Source: Bombyx mori | Lineage: Eukaryota > Arthropoda > Insecta > Lepidoptera > Bombycidae | Length of the DNA stretch: 64,000 nucleotides | NCBI RefSeq assembly: GCF_030269925.1 | Contig: NC_085120.1 | Coordinates: 9,575,501-9,639,500 of the forward strand | Direction: 5' to 3' | In this document: positions 37,701 to 42,697 of the stretch, piece by piece | How positions within the stretch are numbered: position 1 is the first letter of the stretch | How the letters are laid out: every line of letters begins with the position of its first letter | Translations under genes and position numbers: made by a program | Notes under the pieces: generated by a model | Database searches by the model: none | Seen by the model: only the letters and a program-made list of their open reading frames with translations | Told to the model about the DNA's origin: nothing

Positions 37701-40700
37701 GAAATAAGCCAAATGGCTCTTTCTGAAAGTAGATGTGCAGTATTTATCGCCAGGTACTGTATTTTGAAATTTCGAGTGGTTTTTTCAATATTTCAAGGCG
37801 GGTAGGGGCGATTTAGTTGTGTTTATGTGGACTTCAGCTATTGATTAACGTTAGGCGGGTAGTTAGTTTTATTCTAAGTCAAAAACAGTTTCTAGTCAAT
37901 TTTCAAAGTACCCGAGTTGATCTAACCACGATTTAGGTGCATAAACCTATTTCTGCCGTGAAGCAGTAATGCGTTTCGGTTTGAAGGGTGGGGCAGCCGT
38001 TGTGACTATACTGAGATCTTAGAACTTATATCTCAAGGTGGGTGGCGCATTTACGTTGTAGATGTCCATGGGCTCCAGTAACCACTTAACACCAGGTGGG
38101 CTGTGAGCACGTACAAATATCTAATGTTCACAATAACAAAATTTCGTTCCAATTAGAAACGAGATTTTGTTATTGTTTAAAATAAAACACGTAAGATCAG
38201 TGAAAGGTTTTTAACAAAGTTTCATTTTGGAAATACGCAACCGTAATTTTAGTTATTCGCACTTTTTTAGGGAAAATAAATGAAGTGTATTTGCTTTTTA
38301 TGATTCGATAAATAACAATTATCGTCATTGCTGCCTTATTGTATTAAGAACCAGACAATTATTGGAAATGAGCATGACGATATTATTTCATAAATTTCCT
38401 CATACCTGTCTGACGTATAAATGGAATTTCCCTGTTGTTCTTTCTAATATTTTTGCTAATGCGGTCAACCTTGTATGATGTGGCTGTTCGTGGAAGAAAC
38501 AGGCAGGAATTTCTCGTTGTCATTAATATGTTCCTAATATATTACCGTCTGTACCGTACCGTAATTATATTATATTACGGCAAGTCCTTACGGATCCAAC
38601 AAATCCAAGAACCTTTGCATTAGACGCCTCCAGCTCTAGCACTAGGAGCAGGCTTAGGAACCCCGGTAACCGCACTCGTTGAACTTGACAAAGAGTTCGA
38701 CGTGCAGCCTAACCCATTCACCAACTCGCTGAGTTTCTCGCCGGATCTTCTCAGCAGGTCGCGATTCTGATCCGGTAGTAGATTCATTCGCGAAGCGGCT
38801 TGTTAGATCTCCTTTGTAGGCGCTCGGGCAGCAGTTAACAAATTCCACCCCTCCTGGTTAAGCCTTTGCTCACCCACCTGCTCTGGTGAAAATGGAGAGG
38901 CCTCCGGGCCACCAGTAATAATACCTCAAACAAAAAAATAGGATAAAATATTAATATTAGGTACGTCTGAGTGCACGTATCTAGTTTCGAACTGAGGTCG
39001 TCTTGTCTTCGGCTGAACATACCTAGTCGACGTCACTGAATACTTTCCTTACACTCACCGTTCAATAACCAGACGAGAGTGGCAGACTACTTGGAGAATG
39101 AGAACGTCGACTTCCAACCATTCTACTTAAAGTCTACCCTTTTCTTCTTTGTCTCCACCTTATCCCACTAGGTGGGGTCGGCACAGCGAAATTTTCTATT
39201 CCATTCTCCTCTATCAGCCGTCTTCTCAACATCTACTCCTAGTCACATGACTCCTCTCGTTTTTTTTAGCCTTGAGAGGCTATTTCAGCTTCGCTTTGTT
39301 GTGAGGTCACGGGGTTCAAACCGGAAGTGTTGCTAACAATGGCCCTAGCAAGAGCAGTGCTTCGCAGAATCTACCACCGGATCGGAAACGCGACCCACTG
39401 AGAAGATCCGGCGAGAAACTCAGTGGGCTGTGTCTATGGGTTAATTTACTCGTCGATCCTTTGGTCGTAAGCGACGGGTTCAGCGAGGACGGTAAAAGCA
39501 CCGTGAAGGGATCGGGAGGATCCGTAATGACGTGAGGCTCTCTACGCATCACATTTATTTATTTATTTAGTCTACTTACAAATTAACAGTATAAACCAAA
39601 ACATTTGTAAGGTATTAATAATTAGCTTAAGTAATTTCTAACAACAACAATAAACCGCTGCAAACCATCATGGAATATATCCATTTCCGGAGCATAGGCT
39701 AGCAAGCCATTGAGTAGCGAGACAGCACGATGAGTCGGAGAGTTAGCGGTGTGCTGCTATGTGCACATGTCCATATCACGCTAATAGTACCGTAATAAAT
39801 ACCCTTACTAAATAAAAATCTGTTGAAACTTCTAGATCCGTTCTTCGTTCCGATGCAGCAAGTTGACAAAGGCGCTATTCGCTTCGTGCTCAGCGGCGCG
39901 AACATCATGTGTCCGGGGCTGACTTCAGCCAACGCGAAGATGTCTCCGAGCGACAAGGGTCAAGTTGTCGCCATAATGGCCGAGGGGAAAGAACATGCTC
40001 TAGCTATCGGTATCACTACTCTCTCAACAGAAGACATGTGAGTTATTGAGTTTAAATAGTTAATGGCTTTTATTAGATAGGCACGTGACCCTCTTGGTCT
40101 TTGGTCACCAGTCACCTGGAGACCTGAGATCTAAGTCTTAATTTTATTGTATAATGGTTGTCGCATCCTTCGCATGCTTTGCGGCAGAACTATAGTAGAA
40201 TTATTTTGTCCGTGCAGTTTGGGTCATAAAAAATCGGAGCGGTGATGCGAGTATTTCGCTCTCTCTTCCACTCACGAGCCTTGTGGACGGGCATAGTGAT
40301 GCGCATTATTGTTGTCGAGAAGCGTTATCGATAGTGTATTTAATTTTGTCATTTTGTGGATTAGTGATAAAAATGAAAGAAAAAATCACTAATCGAACAC
40401 TTACACCACATATCGCCGCAGCATACAGAAATTATCACTTTGTAACTTTTCGGAATCTGTTGTTGATAACAAGACGTGAAAATATTATTTTGAATAAATT
40501 CTGCCGTTTTGATACAAAGCAAAGGAGTAGCCATTGTGTCACTAAAGAAATTCACAGAACGAATGCATAAAAACAGATTTCTCTTCGACATAATGTACTA
40601 TAATTTGCAGGTAAGTACAAATGTCTCTTATATATAACAATGTCTCACCGTATACCACCCCGCCGCCGTGTACCTGCCTTTGATGACTCATTTGTTTTTA

Positions 40701-41285
40701 TCGATAGTGGCGTTGCGCCCGCGCAACATGCTCACCGCCCTAGCCGGGCTATGTTTTATGACCCAAACTGCACGGACAAAATAATTCTACTATAGACAGG
40801 ATGCTGGAACACGCCCGTGATGGCTTTAAAACACGTGTATCCAACACCACCAGTAAAACCACTTATTGAGAGAAGAGAGTGCATAACACTTGTGAAATAT
40901 ATATTCCCACTATATAGTACACACCGTTCTCGTCGAACCCGTCGAATGCAATGAATGGTTCGTCCTGATGAAATGAATCCACAGACACAGCACACTGAGT
41001 TTCTCACCGGATCTCAGTGGGTCGCGATTTAGATTCAGTGGTAGATTCAGCGAAGCACCGCCCTCGCTAGGGTTAGCGTTAGCAAATTCGCTAGGCTGAG
41101 CCCCGTGAGTGAGCCCGTGAGCCTACATGTTCGATGAAGCTAGTAAAACCCCTCAAGGTTATTAGCTTGATAAATGGGCATAATTGTTTTTTTTTTTTTT
41201 CAGAGCTAAAGTGAACAAAGGCGTCGGCGTTGAAAATTGTCATTATCTCAATGACGGGCTGTGGCAGATGAAGGCCGTGAAGTAA
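7750..41285 (+). CDS. MCTS1: MCTS1 (malignant T-cell-amplified sequence 1 / MCT-1) homologue, whole gene
   Basis: Five coding exons: 7750-7760, 34051-34203, 35220-35320, 39836-40037, 41204-41285. They sum to 549 nt (182 aa plus stop); human MCTS1 is 181 aa. All introns are GT-AG and all phases close. MCTS1 pairs with DENR to release deacylated tRNA and mRNA from 40S after termination and to promote re-initiation and non-canonical initiation in the cytoplasm. The N-terminal DUF1947-like domain (LPKKD near residue 48) and C-terminal PUA domain ([50 protein letters not shown]) are clear. Intron 1 (26,290 bp) contains the complete AdipoR gene and most of the repeats in this half of the window; introns 2-4 are 1.0, 4.5 and 1.2 kb. 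Confidence 0.96.
7943..8440 (+). repeat. Dispersed repeat of unresolved class, upstream of Bm1
   Basis: Opens with TTTTATGATCTGGTAGCTAAGACCTTTAAGTCATG, related to shorter copies at 9117, 25323 and 32309. It continues with a GAAATGA-rich stretch and a block containing GGATCCCGAGAAGTTGCG. I believe the whole block is a known abundant lepidopteran repeat, but I cannot assign a class. Confidence 0.45.
8510..8666 (+). repeat. Bm1 SINE head, 3'-truncated
   Basis: Contains the tRNA-like head (B-box-like GTTCGAATC) and the GGCGGGTACCAATTTTTCTAATG and GGAATAACATCG blocks, then loses Bm1 identity. Confidence 0.88.
9117..9170 (+). repeat. Short copy of the 7943 repeat
   Basis: TTTTATGACCTGGTAACTGAGACCTTTAAGTCATG closely matches 7955-7990; about 50 bp, preceded by a T run. 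Confidence 0.55.
9567..10727 (+). CDS. AdipoR: Adiponectin receptor (AdipoR, PAQR family)
   Basis: Intact single-exon frame from the ATG at 9567 (MWEVESDIG) to TAG, 386 aa. PAQR receptors are seven-helix membrane proteins with an intracellular N-terminus and a zinc-dependent ceramidase-like site; in insects AdipoR is tied to lipid and insulin-pathway regulation. The acidic N-terminal region (about residues 1-100) precedes the family block [16 protein letters not shown] (140-155) and seven hydrophobic segments to about 365. Expected zinc ligands and partner are present: H200 in [11 protein letters not shown]217 in LDYCGIAL, H346 and H350 in SHQIFH. The next upstream codons lack ATG, fixing the start. 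The gene lies wholly inside MCTS1 intron 1 on the same strand. It may have noncoding 5' exons that I cannot see. Confidence 0.97.
   Translation: MWEVESDIGSQSVSSDGLRRRQGWDPDAESLASQMDELDEVLAEEEEGCPLPSTPEDQHLLDAEMAEVLKAGVLSDEIDLGALAHNAAEQAEEFVRKVWEASWNVCHFRHLPRWLQDNDYLHKGHRPPLPSFSACFASIFRIHTETGNIWTHLLGCVAFIGVAIYFLSRPSIEIQMQEKVIFGVFFVGAIVCLGFSFAYHTLYCHSEMVGKLFSKLDYCGIALLIMGSFVPWLYYSFYCHYRPKIIYLSVVVVLGILSIIVSLWDRFSEPRLRPLRAGVFMGFGLSGIVPAIHYGITEGWFSQVSKASLGWLVLMGLLYILGAMFYALRVPERWFPGKCDIWFQSHQIFHVLVIVAAFVHYHGISELASYRVTVGECSMPPTSMAF
10728..11030 (+). other. AdipoR: AdipoR 3' UTR (probable)
   Basis: AT-rich sequence after the AdipoR stop, without repeats. AATAAA at 10978-10983 is the first clear poly-A signal. 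Confidence 0.5.
10978..10983 (+). terminator. Poly-A signal AATAAA, AdipoR
   Basis: First AATAAA about 250 nt after the AdipoR stop. Further AATAAA runs near 11577-11600 could give longer transcripts. Confidence 0.5.
11031..12667. other. AT-rich intronic DNA
   Basis: No genes or recognised mobile elements. A short (AAAT)n tract occurs at about 11577-11600. Confidence 0.4.
12668..13107 (+). repeat. Bm1 SINE, near full length
   Basis: Complete structure: tRNA-like head with GGCCTAAAGGATAAGACG and B-box-like GTTCGAATCCC, middle blocks (GTGAAGGAATAACATCG, CTGGTGGTAGG), and the CAGGTGGGCTGTGAGCTCG block ending in CTAAGCAATAAAAAAA. Confidence 0.96.
13108..14464. other. Intronic DNA without recognised features
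   Basis: Short open frames near 13074-13565 lack any recognisable domain. A GC-richer patch around 13690-13800 (GCAGGTCCGCGCTGG) was not identified. Confidence 0.3.
14465..14600 (+). repeat. Old, diverged Bm1-like SINE fragment
   Basis: The order of weak matches (CCGGTTTCAAGAGTTGGGCCACC, TCTCAAGGTGAGTTGCGGTATTC, TTTAAGTGGT, CTATCTAGCTTAATAAG) follows the Bm1 3' half. Confidence 0.5.
14885..15331 (-). repeat. Bm1 SINE, near full length
   Basis: Reverse orientation from TTTATTGCTTAGATGGG to the tRNA-like head (TTATCCTTTAGGCCACGACGACTT); all blocks present with a few substitutions. Confidence 0.95.
15332..16585. other. Intronic DNA without recognised features
   Basis: Mixed AT-rich sequence. 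Short frames at 15470-16018 show no domain or codon pattern that I can support. Confidence 0.3.
16590..16672 (+). mobile_element. LINE 3' UTR fragment (BMC1/L1Bm-like)
   Basis: GAAGCACTGCTTCATGCTAGGGTTAGTGTTAGCAA..GGTTGAG..GTGAGCTCG matches the LINE 3' UTR middle; short and diverged. Confidence 0.6.
16886..17072 (+). mobile_element. BMC1/L1Bm-like LINE 3' end
   Basis: CACAGCCCACTGAGTTTCTC hairpin, GGTGGTAGATTCTGCGAA, GCCCCGTGAGCTCAAC, GCCTCTCAAGGC and an A tail, as in 36875-37080. Confidence 0.9.
17073..18312. other. Intronic DNA without recognised features
   Basis: A 106-codon minus-strand frame at 17193-17513 has no recognisable domain. Nothing else stands out. Confidence 0.3.
18314..18456. 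mobile_element. Short MITE with 28-bp imperfect inverted termini
   Basis: 18317-18344 (starts GGCCCCATATAGGG, ends GATCCGTCTGT) pairs with 18428-18455 at 25 of 28 positions. An internal perfect 14-bp stem (346-359 with 369-382 of the 18 kb block, CGATCCGTCGTTTC) repeats the GATCCGTC word. Target duplication not clear. Confidence 0.65.
18826..18990 (+). repeat. Dispersed repeat (second copy at 55371)
   Basis: Shares TTTATTGATTTAAT, TTCTCTATAAGTGTGG, TACTCCTCCGTCCGCG and TTTTTGCTTCACGT in the same order with 55371-55545. Probably a LINE-type 3' region common in Lepidoptera; class unresolved. Confidence 0.6.
18991..19899. other. Intronic DNA without recognised features
   Basis: A GC-richer patch at 19015-19090 was not identified. 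No coding support. Confidence 0.3.
19900..20278 (-). mobile_element. BMC1/L1Bm-like LINE 3' end, about 380 bp
   Basis: Reverse orientation: T-rich tail, GCCTTGAGAGGC, the GGAAACGCCACCCACTGAGAAGATCC arm, then the end of the coding region (GGATCC..GGGCGACGTCGACTG). 5'-truncated. Confidence 0.9.
20279..20805. other. Intronic DNA without recognised features
   Basis: No coding or repeat signature recognised. Confidence 0.3.
20808..21082 (+). repeat. Arthropod dispersed repeat beginning TAGCTGACCCGGCAGAC
   Basis: Opens TAGCTGACCCGGCAGACTTC and ends AGCGAGACTAACGAACAGCAATTCATTTTTATATATA, a pattern I recognise from many lepidopteran introns. The window's last bases (63964-64000) open the same way. 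I do not assign a class. Confidence 0.6.
21290..21421 (+). mobile_element. LINE 3' terminus with GAA tail
   Basis: GATCCTCAGCAGTGAGGGAACGATGAAGAAGAAGAAG resembles the 3' end of R4/RTE-type lepidopteran LINEs with a short tandem tail. Assigned by pattern only. Confidence 0.45.
21887..22338 (+). repeat. Bm1 SINE, near full length
   Basis: All blocks from GTCGTCGTGCCCTAGAGGATAAGACG to CTAAGCAATAAATAAA, with an 8-base duplication (ACAACGCTGCAACG) near the B box. Confidence 0.95.
22339..22912. other. Intronic DNA without recognised features
   Basis: AT-rich; nothing recognised. Confidence 0.3.
23786..24653 (+). mobile_element. hAT-superfamily relic with 8-bp target duplication
   Basis: Ends TAGGGATGTAAACCGG and (reverse complement) TAGCGATGTGAAC, flanked on both sides by GTATAAAT (23778-23785 and 24654-24661), the 8-bp duplication typical of hAT. 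CCGG-rich subterminal repeats occur at both ends. It carries a remnant of a hAT transposase C-terminus at 24000-24347 and sits inside the 22913-25078 element. Confidence 0.88.
24000..24347 (+). pseudogene. hAT transposase C-terminal fragment
   Basis: 115 codons with [32 protein letters not shown] and [12 protein letters not shown], resembling the region before and into the hAT dimerisation domain of BED-finger hAT transposases. The BED finger and catalytic core are absent, so it cannot be an active enzyme. Confidence 0.6.
24656..24680. repeat. (TA)n microsatellite
   Basis: About ten TA units directly after the hAT right flank. Confidence 0.8.
25079..26111. other. Intronic DNA with one short dispersed repeat
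   Basis: 25323-25375 (GGCCTGGTATCTAGACCTTTAGGCCAAG) belongs to the 7943 repeat family and matches 32309-32365 closely. The remainder shows nothing I can name. Confidence 0.45.
26112..26155 (-). repeat. Bm1 SINE, left piece split by a LINE
   Basis: GTCGAAGTCACTCGTGAACATG..TACGTATTTCATT matches the middle of Bm1 in reverse orientation. The Bm1 match resumes at 26492. Confidence 0.7.
26156..26490 (+). mobile_element. LINE 3' end (family with ...[17 protein letters not shown]-terminus)
   Basis: Codes for a LINE C-terminus ([14 protein letters not shown].., then [16 protein letters not shown] and a stop), followed by a short 3' UTR ending CTCGTCTGCCTGCTCGGGCAATAAAA. The same family recurs at 29625, 42063 and 54209. 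Jockey-like by general appearance. Confidence 0.75.
26492..26590 (-). repeat. Bm1 SINE, right piece (tRNA-like head)
   Basis: AAGAAATTGGTACCTGCCTGCC..GTCTTATCTTTTTGGCTACGA, diverged Bm1 head in reverse orientation, completing the copy begun at 26112. Confidence 0.65.
26591..27389. other. Intronic DNA without recognised features
   Basis: No gene or repeat recognised. Confidence 0.3.
27390..27468. repeat. 24-bp tandem repeat, about 3.3 copies
   Basis: ACAATGAAAAATATTTCGCA plus GTAA, starting at 27390, 27414, 27438, with a partial fourth at 27462; single-base differences between units. Confidence 0.9.
27525..28016. mobile_element. hAT-like MITE (outer), 8-bp target duplication
   Basis: Ends CAGTGGCGGATA... 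and (reverse complement) CAGTGGCGTAGCGAGG.... AAGCTGTA flanks both sides (27517-27524 and 28017-28024). It is interrupted by a second MITE at 27537-27799; without that insert and its extra duplication it is about 221 bp. No coding capacity. Confidence 0.85.
27537..27799. mobile_element. hAT-like MITE (inner, nested), 8-bp target duplication
   Basis: Ends CAAGGGCGGATCCAGC and (reverse complement) CAATGGCGGATCCAGG. GGCGGATA flanks both sides (27529-27536 and 27800-27807), and the duplicated target is the terminal sequence of the outer MITE. 263 bp, noncoding. Confidence 0.85.
28208..28617 (+). mobile_element. BMC1/L1Bm-like LINE 3' end, about 410 bp
   Basis: Starts in the end of the coding region (TTTCGAGAAAGCGGCACGAC), then the hairpin (CCCACTCAGTTTCTCGCC), GGTGGTAGATTCTACGAAGC and an A-rich tail. 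Confidence 0.9.
28725..28976 (-). repeat. Bm1 SINE, 5'-truncated
   Basis: Reverse-orientation Bm1 3' half, GCTTAGATGGGTGGACG to GGTCCTACCACCA. Confidence 0.93.
28977..29624. other. Intronic DNA without recognised features
   Basis: Short frames near 29186-29380 have no recognisable domain. Confidence 0.3.
29625..29716 (+). mobile_element. LINE 3' UTR fragment (26156 family)
   Basis: GGCATTATTGAAGTCCAAG..GGTGGGCCGTATGCTCGTCTGCC matches the 3' UTR of the 42063 and 54209 copies. Confidence 0.65.
30040..30334 (-). repeat. Bm1 SINE with triplicated 25-bp unit at its truncated end
   Basis: Reverse-orientation Bm1 3' half. The 25-bp unit ACTCACAAAAGGTCCTACCA plus CCATA occurs three times in tandem at 30260, 30285 and 30310, identical in each. 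Confidence 0.93.
30335..30924. other. AT-rich intronic DNA
   Basis: No recognised feature; a short local duplication of ATATTACGCGTCAA occurs near 30466-30505. Confidence 0.3.
30925..31287 (-). repeat. Bm1 SINE, lacking the tRNA-like head
   Basis: Reverse orientation from a T tract and TTATTGCTTAGATGG to ACGTATTTCATTAGAAA. Confidence 0.94.
31405..31539 (+). repeat. Bm1 SINE, 3' third
   Basis: AACTATACTGAGACCTTAGAAC to CATCTAAGCAATGAAAAAAAA, in the opposite orientation to the copy 120 bp to its left. Confidence 0.92.
31777..31878 (+). mobile_element. LINE 3' UTR fragment (BMC1/L1Bm-like)
   Basis: GCTAGGGCTTGTGTTAGCAAATTCTCTCAGGTTGAGCCC then diverged sequence. Confidence 0.6.
31879..34050. 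other. Remainder of MCTS1 intron 1
   Basis: Contains a short copy of the 7943 repeat at 32309-32365 (GGCCTGGTATCTAGACCTTTAGGCCAAG). A 129-codon plus-strand frame at 33232-33621 starts at a non-ATG codon and has no domain or coding bias; I do not call it a gene. Confidence 0.35.
34051..34203 (+). CDS. MCTS1: MCTS1 exon 2
   Basis: Acceptor CTATTTTCAG, donor GTTAGTACTT. Encodes residues 4-55, [20 protein letters not shown] to [11 protein letters not shown], the N-terminal domain that contacts DENR and 40S in studied orthologues. Confidence 0.96.
34905..35105 (+). repeat. Old, diverged Bm1-like SINE
   Basis: TTGCCTATTTCTGTCCCAAAGC..GTGTTCCGGTTTAATG..TGTCTTAAGGTGCAAG..TCATGAGCTTGTCTACCCGCCTA tracks the Bm1 3' half at low identity; lies in MCTS1 intron 2. 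Confidence 0.5.
35220..35320 (+). CDS. MCTS1: MCTS1 exon 3
   Basis: Acceptor TTTCAG, donor GTAAGAGA. Encodes residues 55-89, including [15 protein letters not shown] and [12 protein letters not shown], linking the N-terminal and PUA domains. Confidence 0.96.
35358..37080 (+). mobile_element. BMC1/L1Bm-like Jockey-clade LINE, 5'-truncated, with frameshift
   Basis: Lies in MCTS1 intron 3. It encodes reverse transcriptase in two frames: 35358 to about 36010 ([51 protein letters not shown]) and, after a frameshift near 36010 just before the catalytic FADD box, to 36865 ([20 protein letters not shown], then the thumb and C-terminus). The endonuclease is missing. The 3' UTR holds the CCCACTGAG/CTCAGTGGG stem (36878-36914) and the tract ends in about 20 A. 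The FADD frame and the long near-intact frames suggest a fairly young but dead copy; it is the reference for the many 3'-end fragments here. Confidence 0.9.
37082..37433 (-). repeat. Bm1 SINE with internal deletion, fused to LINE A tail
   Basis: Reverse orientation. It begins immediately after the LINE poly-A at the CACCTGATGTTAAGTGG block and ends in the tRNA-like head (GGACGTCTTATCCTTTAGAC). The TATAGTTACAACGGCTGCCCC block and part of the middle are deleted. Confidence 0.9.
37434..37946. other. MCTS1 intron 3 DNA without recognised features
   Basis: Nothing recognised. Confidence 0.3.
37947..38127 (+). repeat. Bm1 SINE, 3' half, tail lost
   Basis: CTATTTCTGCCGTGAAGCAGTAATGCG to GTGGGCTGTGAGCACGTAC; it loses the last bases and abuts the hairpin at 38130. 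Confidence 0.92.
38130..38176. repeat. 21-bp hairpin with 5-base loop
   Basis: AATAACAAAATTTCGTTCC (38132-38150) pairs with 38156-38174 except for one G-U and one C-A; two more pairs close the base and AATTA is the loop. Confidence 0.75.
38607..38938 (+). mobile_element. LINE 3' end, second family (copy 1)
   Basis: CCTTTGCATTAGACGCCTCCAG..GAGTTCGACGTGCAGCCTAACCC..GCTGAGTTTCTCGCCGGATC..GGCCTCCGGGCCACCAGTAATAAT. It shares the hairpin region with BMC1-like copies but otherwise differs. A second copy is at 41492. Confidence 0.8.
39265..39541 (-). mobile_element. BMC1/L1Bm-like LINE 3' end
   Basis: Reverse orientation: GCCTTGAGAGGCTATTTCAGC, GGAAACGCGACCCACTGAG, GAGGATCCGTAATGACGTG. Confidence 0.9.
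39542..39835. other. 3' end of MCTS1 intron 3
   Basis: No repeat recognised. The exon 4 acceptor is AACTTCTAG. Confidence 0.4.
39836..40037 (+). CDS. MCTS1: MCTS1 exon 4
   Basis: Acceptor ACTTCTAG, donor GTGAGTTA. Encodes residues 89-156, most of the PUA domain: DPF-type start [18 protein letters not shown], then [20 protein letters not shown] and [16 protein letters not shown]. Confidence 0.97.
40085..40190 (-). repeat. Old Bm1-like SINE, left piece split by a TA-inserted element
   Basis: CACCTGGAGACCTGAGATCTAAG..GCATGCTTTGCGGCAGAA follows the reverse-orientation Bm1 consensus; the match resumes after 40792 (GACAGGATGCTGGAAC) and ends near 40865 (CACCAGTAAAACC). Confidence 0.55.
40193..40792. 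mobile_element. 600-bp element with perfect 39-bp inverted termini and TA target duplication
   Basis: Left terminus TAGTAGAATTATTTTGTCCG... (40193-40231) is exactly reverse-complemented at 40754-40792; flanking bases make the perfect inverted match 42 bp (40190-40795). TA flanks both sides. Excising the element and one TA gives GCAGAACTAGACAGG, the same length as the Bm1 site GCAGAAATAGGCAGG, which supports the boundary. It looks like a Tc1/mariner-type nonautonomous element. The interior has no transposase but includes a consensus donor CAGGTAAGTA near 40608. It lies in MCTS1 intron 4. Confidence 0.85.
40793..40865 (-). repeat. Old Bm1-like SINE, right piece
   Basis: Continues the copy at 40085: TAGACAGGATGCTGGAACACGCCCG..CACCACCAGTAAAACC. 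Confidence 0.5.
40920..41176 (+). mobile_element. BMC1/L1Bm-like LINE 3' end next to MCTS1 exon 5
   Basis: CACCGTTCTCGTCGAACCCGTCG, a shortened hairpin (CACTGAGTTTCTCACCGGATC then TCAGTGGG), GGTAGATTCAGCGAAGCAC. It ends about 27 bp before the exon 5 acceptor. Confidence 0.88.
41204..41285 (+). CDS. MCTS1: MCTS1 exon 5 (last)
   Basis: A 14-T tract and CAG precede the exon. Encodes residues 156-182, [20 protein letters not shown] then QMKAVK and TAA, the conserved family C-terminus. Confidence 0.97.
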
Positions 41286-41361
41286 AGTAACAAATAGAAG
41301 ACGACGCGTGATCGATCGAGATGCTCGTTTAACTTGTAACTGGCTTTACTAAATTGTATTT

Positions 41362-41367
41362 AATAAA
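41362..41367 (+). terminator. Poly-A signal AATAAA, MCTS1
   Basis: 77 nt after the MCTS1 stop, giving a short 3' UTR. Confidence 0.7.
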
Positions 41368-41491
41368 AAATAACTTGCGAAAGCAATTCGGTCGTTTCAT
41401 TGGAAAATACACATGGAGTGATTAACTTTTTTACATGATAGTCCCAAAATGTATTTCGAGTGTAGGTACCTACAGTGTGCATTAAATGGGC

Positions 41492-41838
41492 AACCTTTGC
41501 ATTAGACGCCTTCAGTTCTAATACTAGGAGCAGGCTTAGGGACCTCGGTAACCGTACTCGTCGAACTCGACAAAGAGTTCGGCGTGCAACCTAACCCATG
41601 AATCAGCTCGCTGAGTTTCTCCCCGGATCTTCTCAGCGGGTCGCGATTCCGATCCGGTAGTAGATTCATTCGGGAAGCAGCTGCTCTTGAGCTGTTAGGT
41701 CTCCTTCGGAGGCGCTCGGGTAGCTGTTAGCAAATCCCACCCCTCCTGACTGAGCCTTTGCTCGCCCATCTGTCCTGGTGAAACTGGAAAGGCCTCCGGG
41801 CCATCAGTAATCCTTCAATCATAAAAAAAAAAAAAAAA
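41492..41838 (+). mobile_element. LINE 3' end, second family (copy 2)
   Basis: Parallel to 38607 throughout (CTTTGCATTAGACGCC, GCGTGCAACCTAACCC, GGCCTCCGGGCCATCAGTAA), with an intact GCTGAG/CTCAGC stem and an A tail of about 17. Confidence 0.82.
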
Positions 41839-42062
41839 AATGGGTTTATTAAGTTTTTCACATGACTGTCCCATTAAATGAAATGAAGCCGCTTTAACGT
41901 GATACGGACCCAAGATTCGTGATGATAATATTTTTGGAGGAAAATGAAAATATTCTACGTTTGCAAACGGCTTACAAATTCGGAAATTAGGAACTTTGCG
42001 TATAGTTTTTTTTTTCCTCAATTTGAATAATGCTTGTGGTCAGGAGGCCGAAAAAAATGCTA

Positions 42063-42208
42063 TAACTTCAAACGAGGCTTGTGGAGAGTATTAAGCGGTA
42101 GGCAGCGGCTTGGCCCTGCCCCTGGCATTGCTGAAGTCCATGGGCGACGGTAACCACTCACCATCAGGTGGGCCGTATGCTAGTCTGCATACAAGGGCAA
42201 TAAAAAAA
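42063..42208 (+). mobile_element. LINE 3' end (26156 family)
   Basis: CTTCAAACGAGGCTTGTGGAGAG, GGCATTGCTGAAGTCCATGG, CACCATCAGGTGGGCCGTATG and an A-rich end. Confidence 0.8.
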
Positions 42209-42357
42209 AATCTCCCCTCGAGATAACCGCTTAGTATGATTAATGAAGCTAAATAAATACTTGGTTTAATTAAAGAAGCAAATTACTCTTAATAGTACCT
42301 ACGGGTTATTACGGATAAGTTCCAAAATTCTCAACCTCCATTAAACAAGACTTTCAA

Positions 42358-42697
42358 TTTTCTAATTGCTTAGATAAGTGAAAAGGCTCACGGCCCGAGT
42401 GGTTAAGTGGTTACTGAAGCTCATAGACATCTAAAGCCTAAATACTGACACCCACCTTATGAAAAGGGTTCTAAGTTTCAGTTTTACAGTACAACGGCTG
42501 CCCCACTCTTCAAACCGGAATGCATTATTTCTTCGCTGCAGAAATAGTCAGCGTGGGTGGTACTTACCCGTACATGATCACAAGCCGCCTTTACCCCCAG
42601 TAATTACGATGATTTTAATTTTGCGGGTTTGATTTTTATTACACGCCCAGTCGACACGAATTCGGGTGTCTTATGTTTTAGGCCACAGTGACTTCGA
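42358..42697 (-). repeat. Bm1 SINE, diverged
   Basis: Reverse orientation from CTAATTGCTTAGATAAG to TTTTAGGCCACAGTGACTTCG. The part between ATTACACG and the head is deleted. Confidence 0.85.

Noticed and set aside
40283..40570. 95-codon open frame inside the 600-bp TA-flanked element.
   Set aside because: No transposase or other domain is visible; codon use is not convincing.
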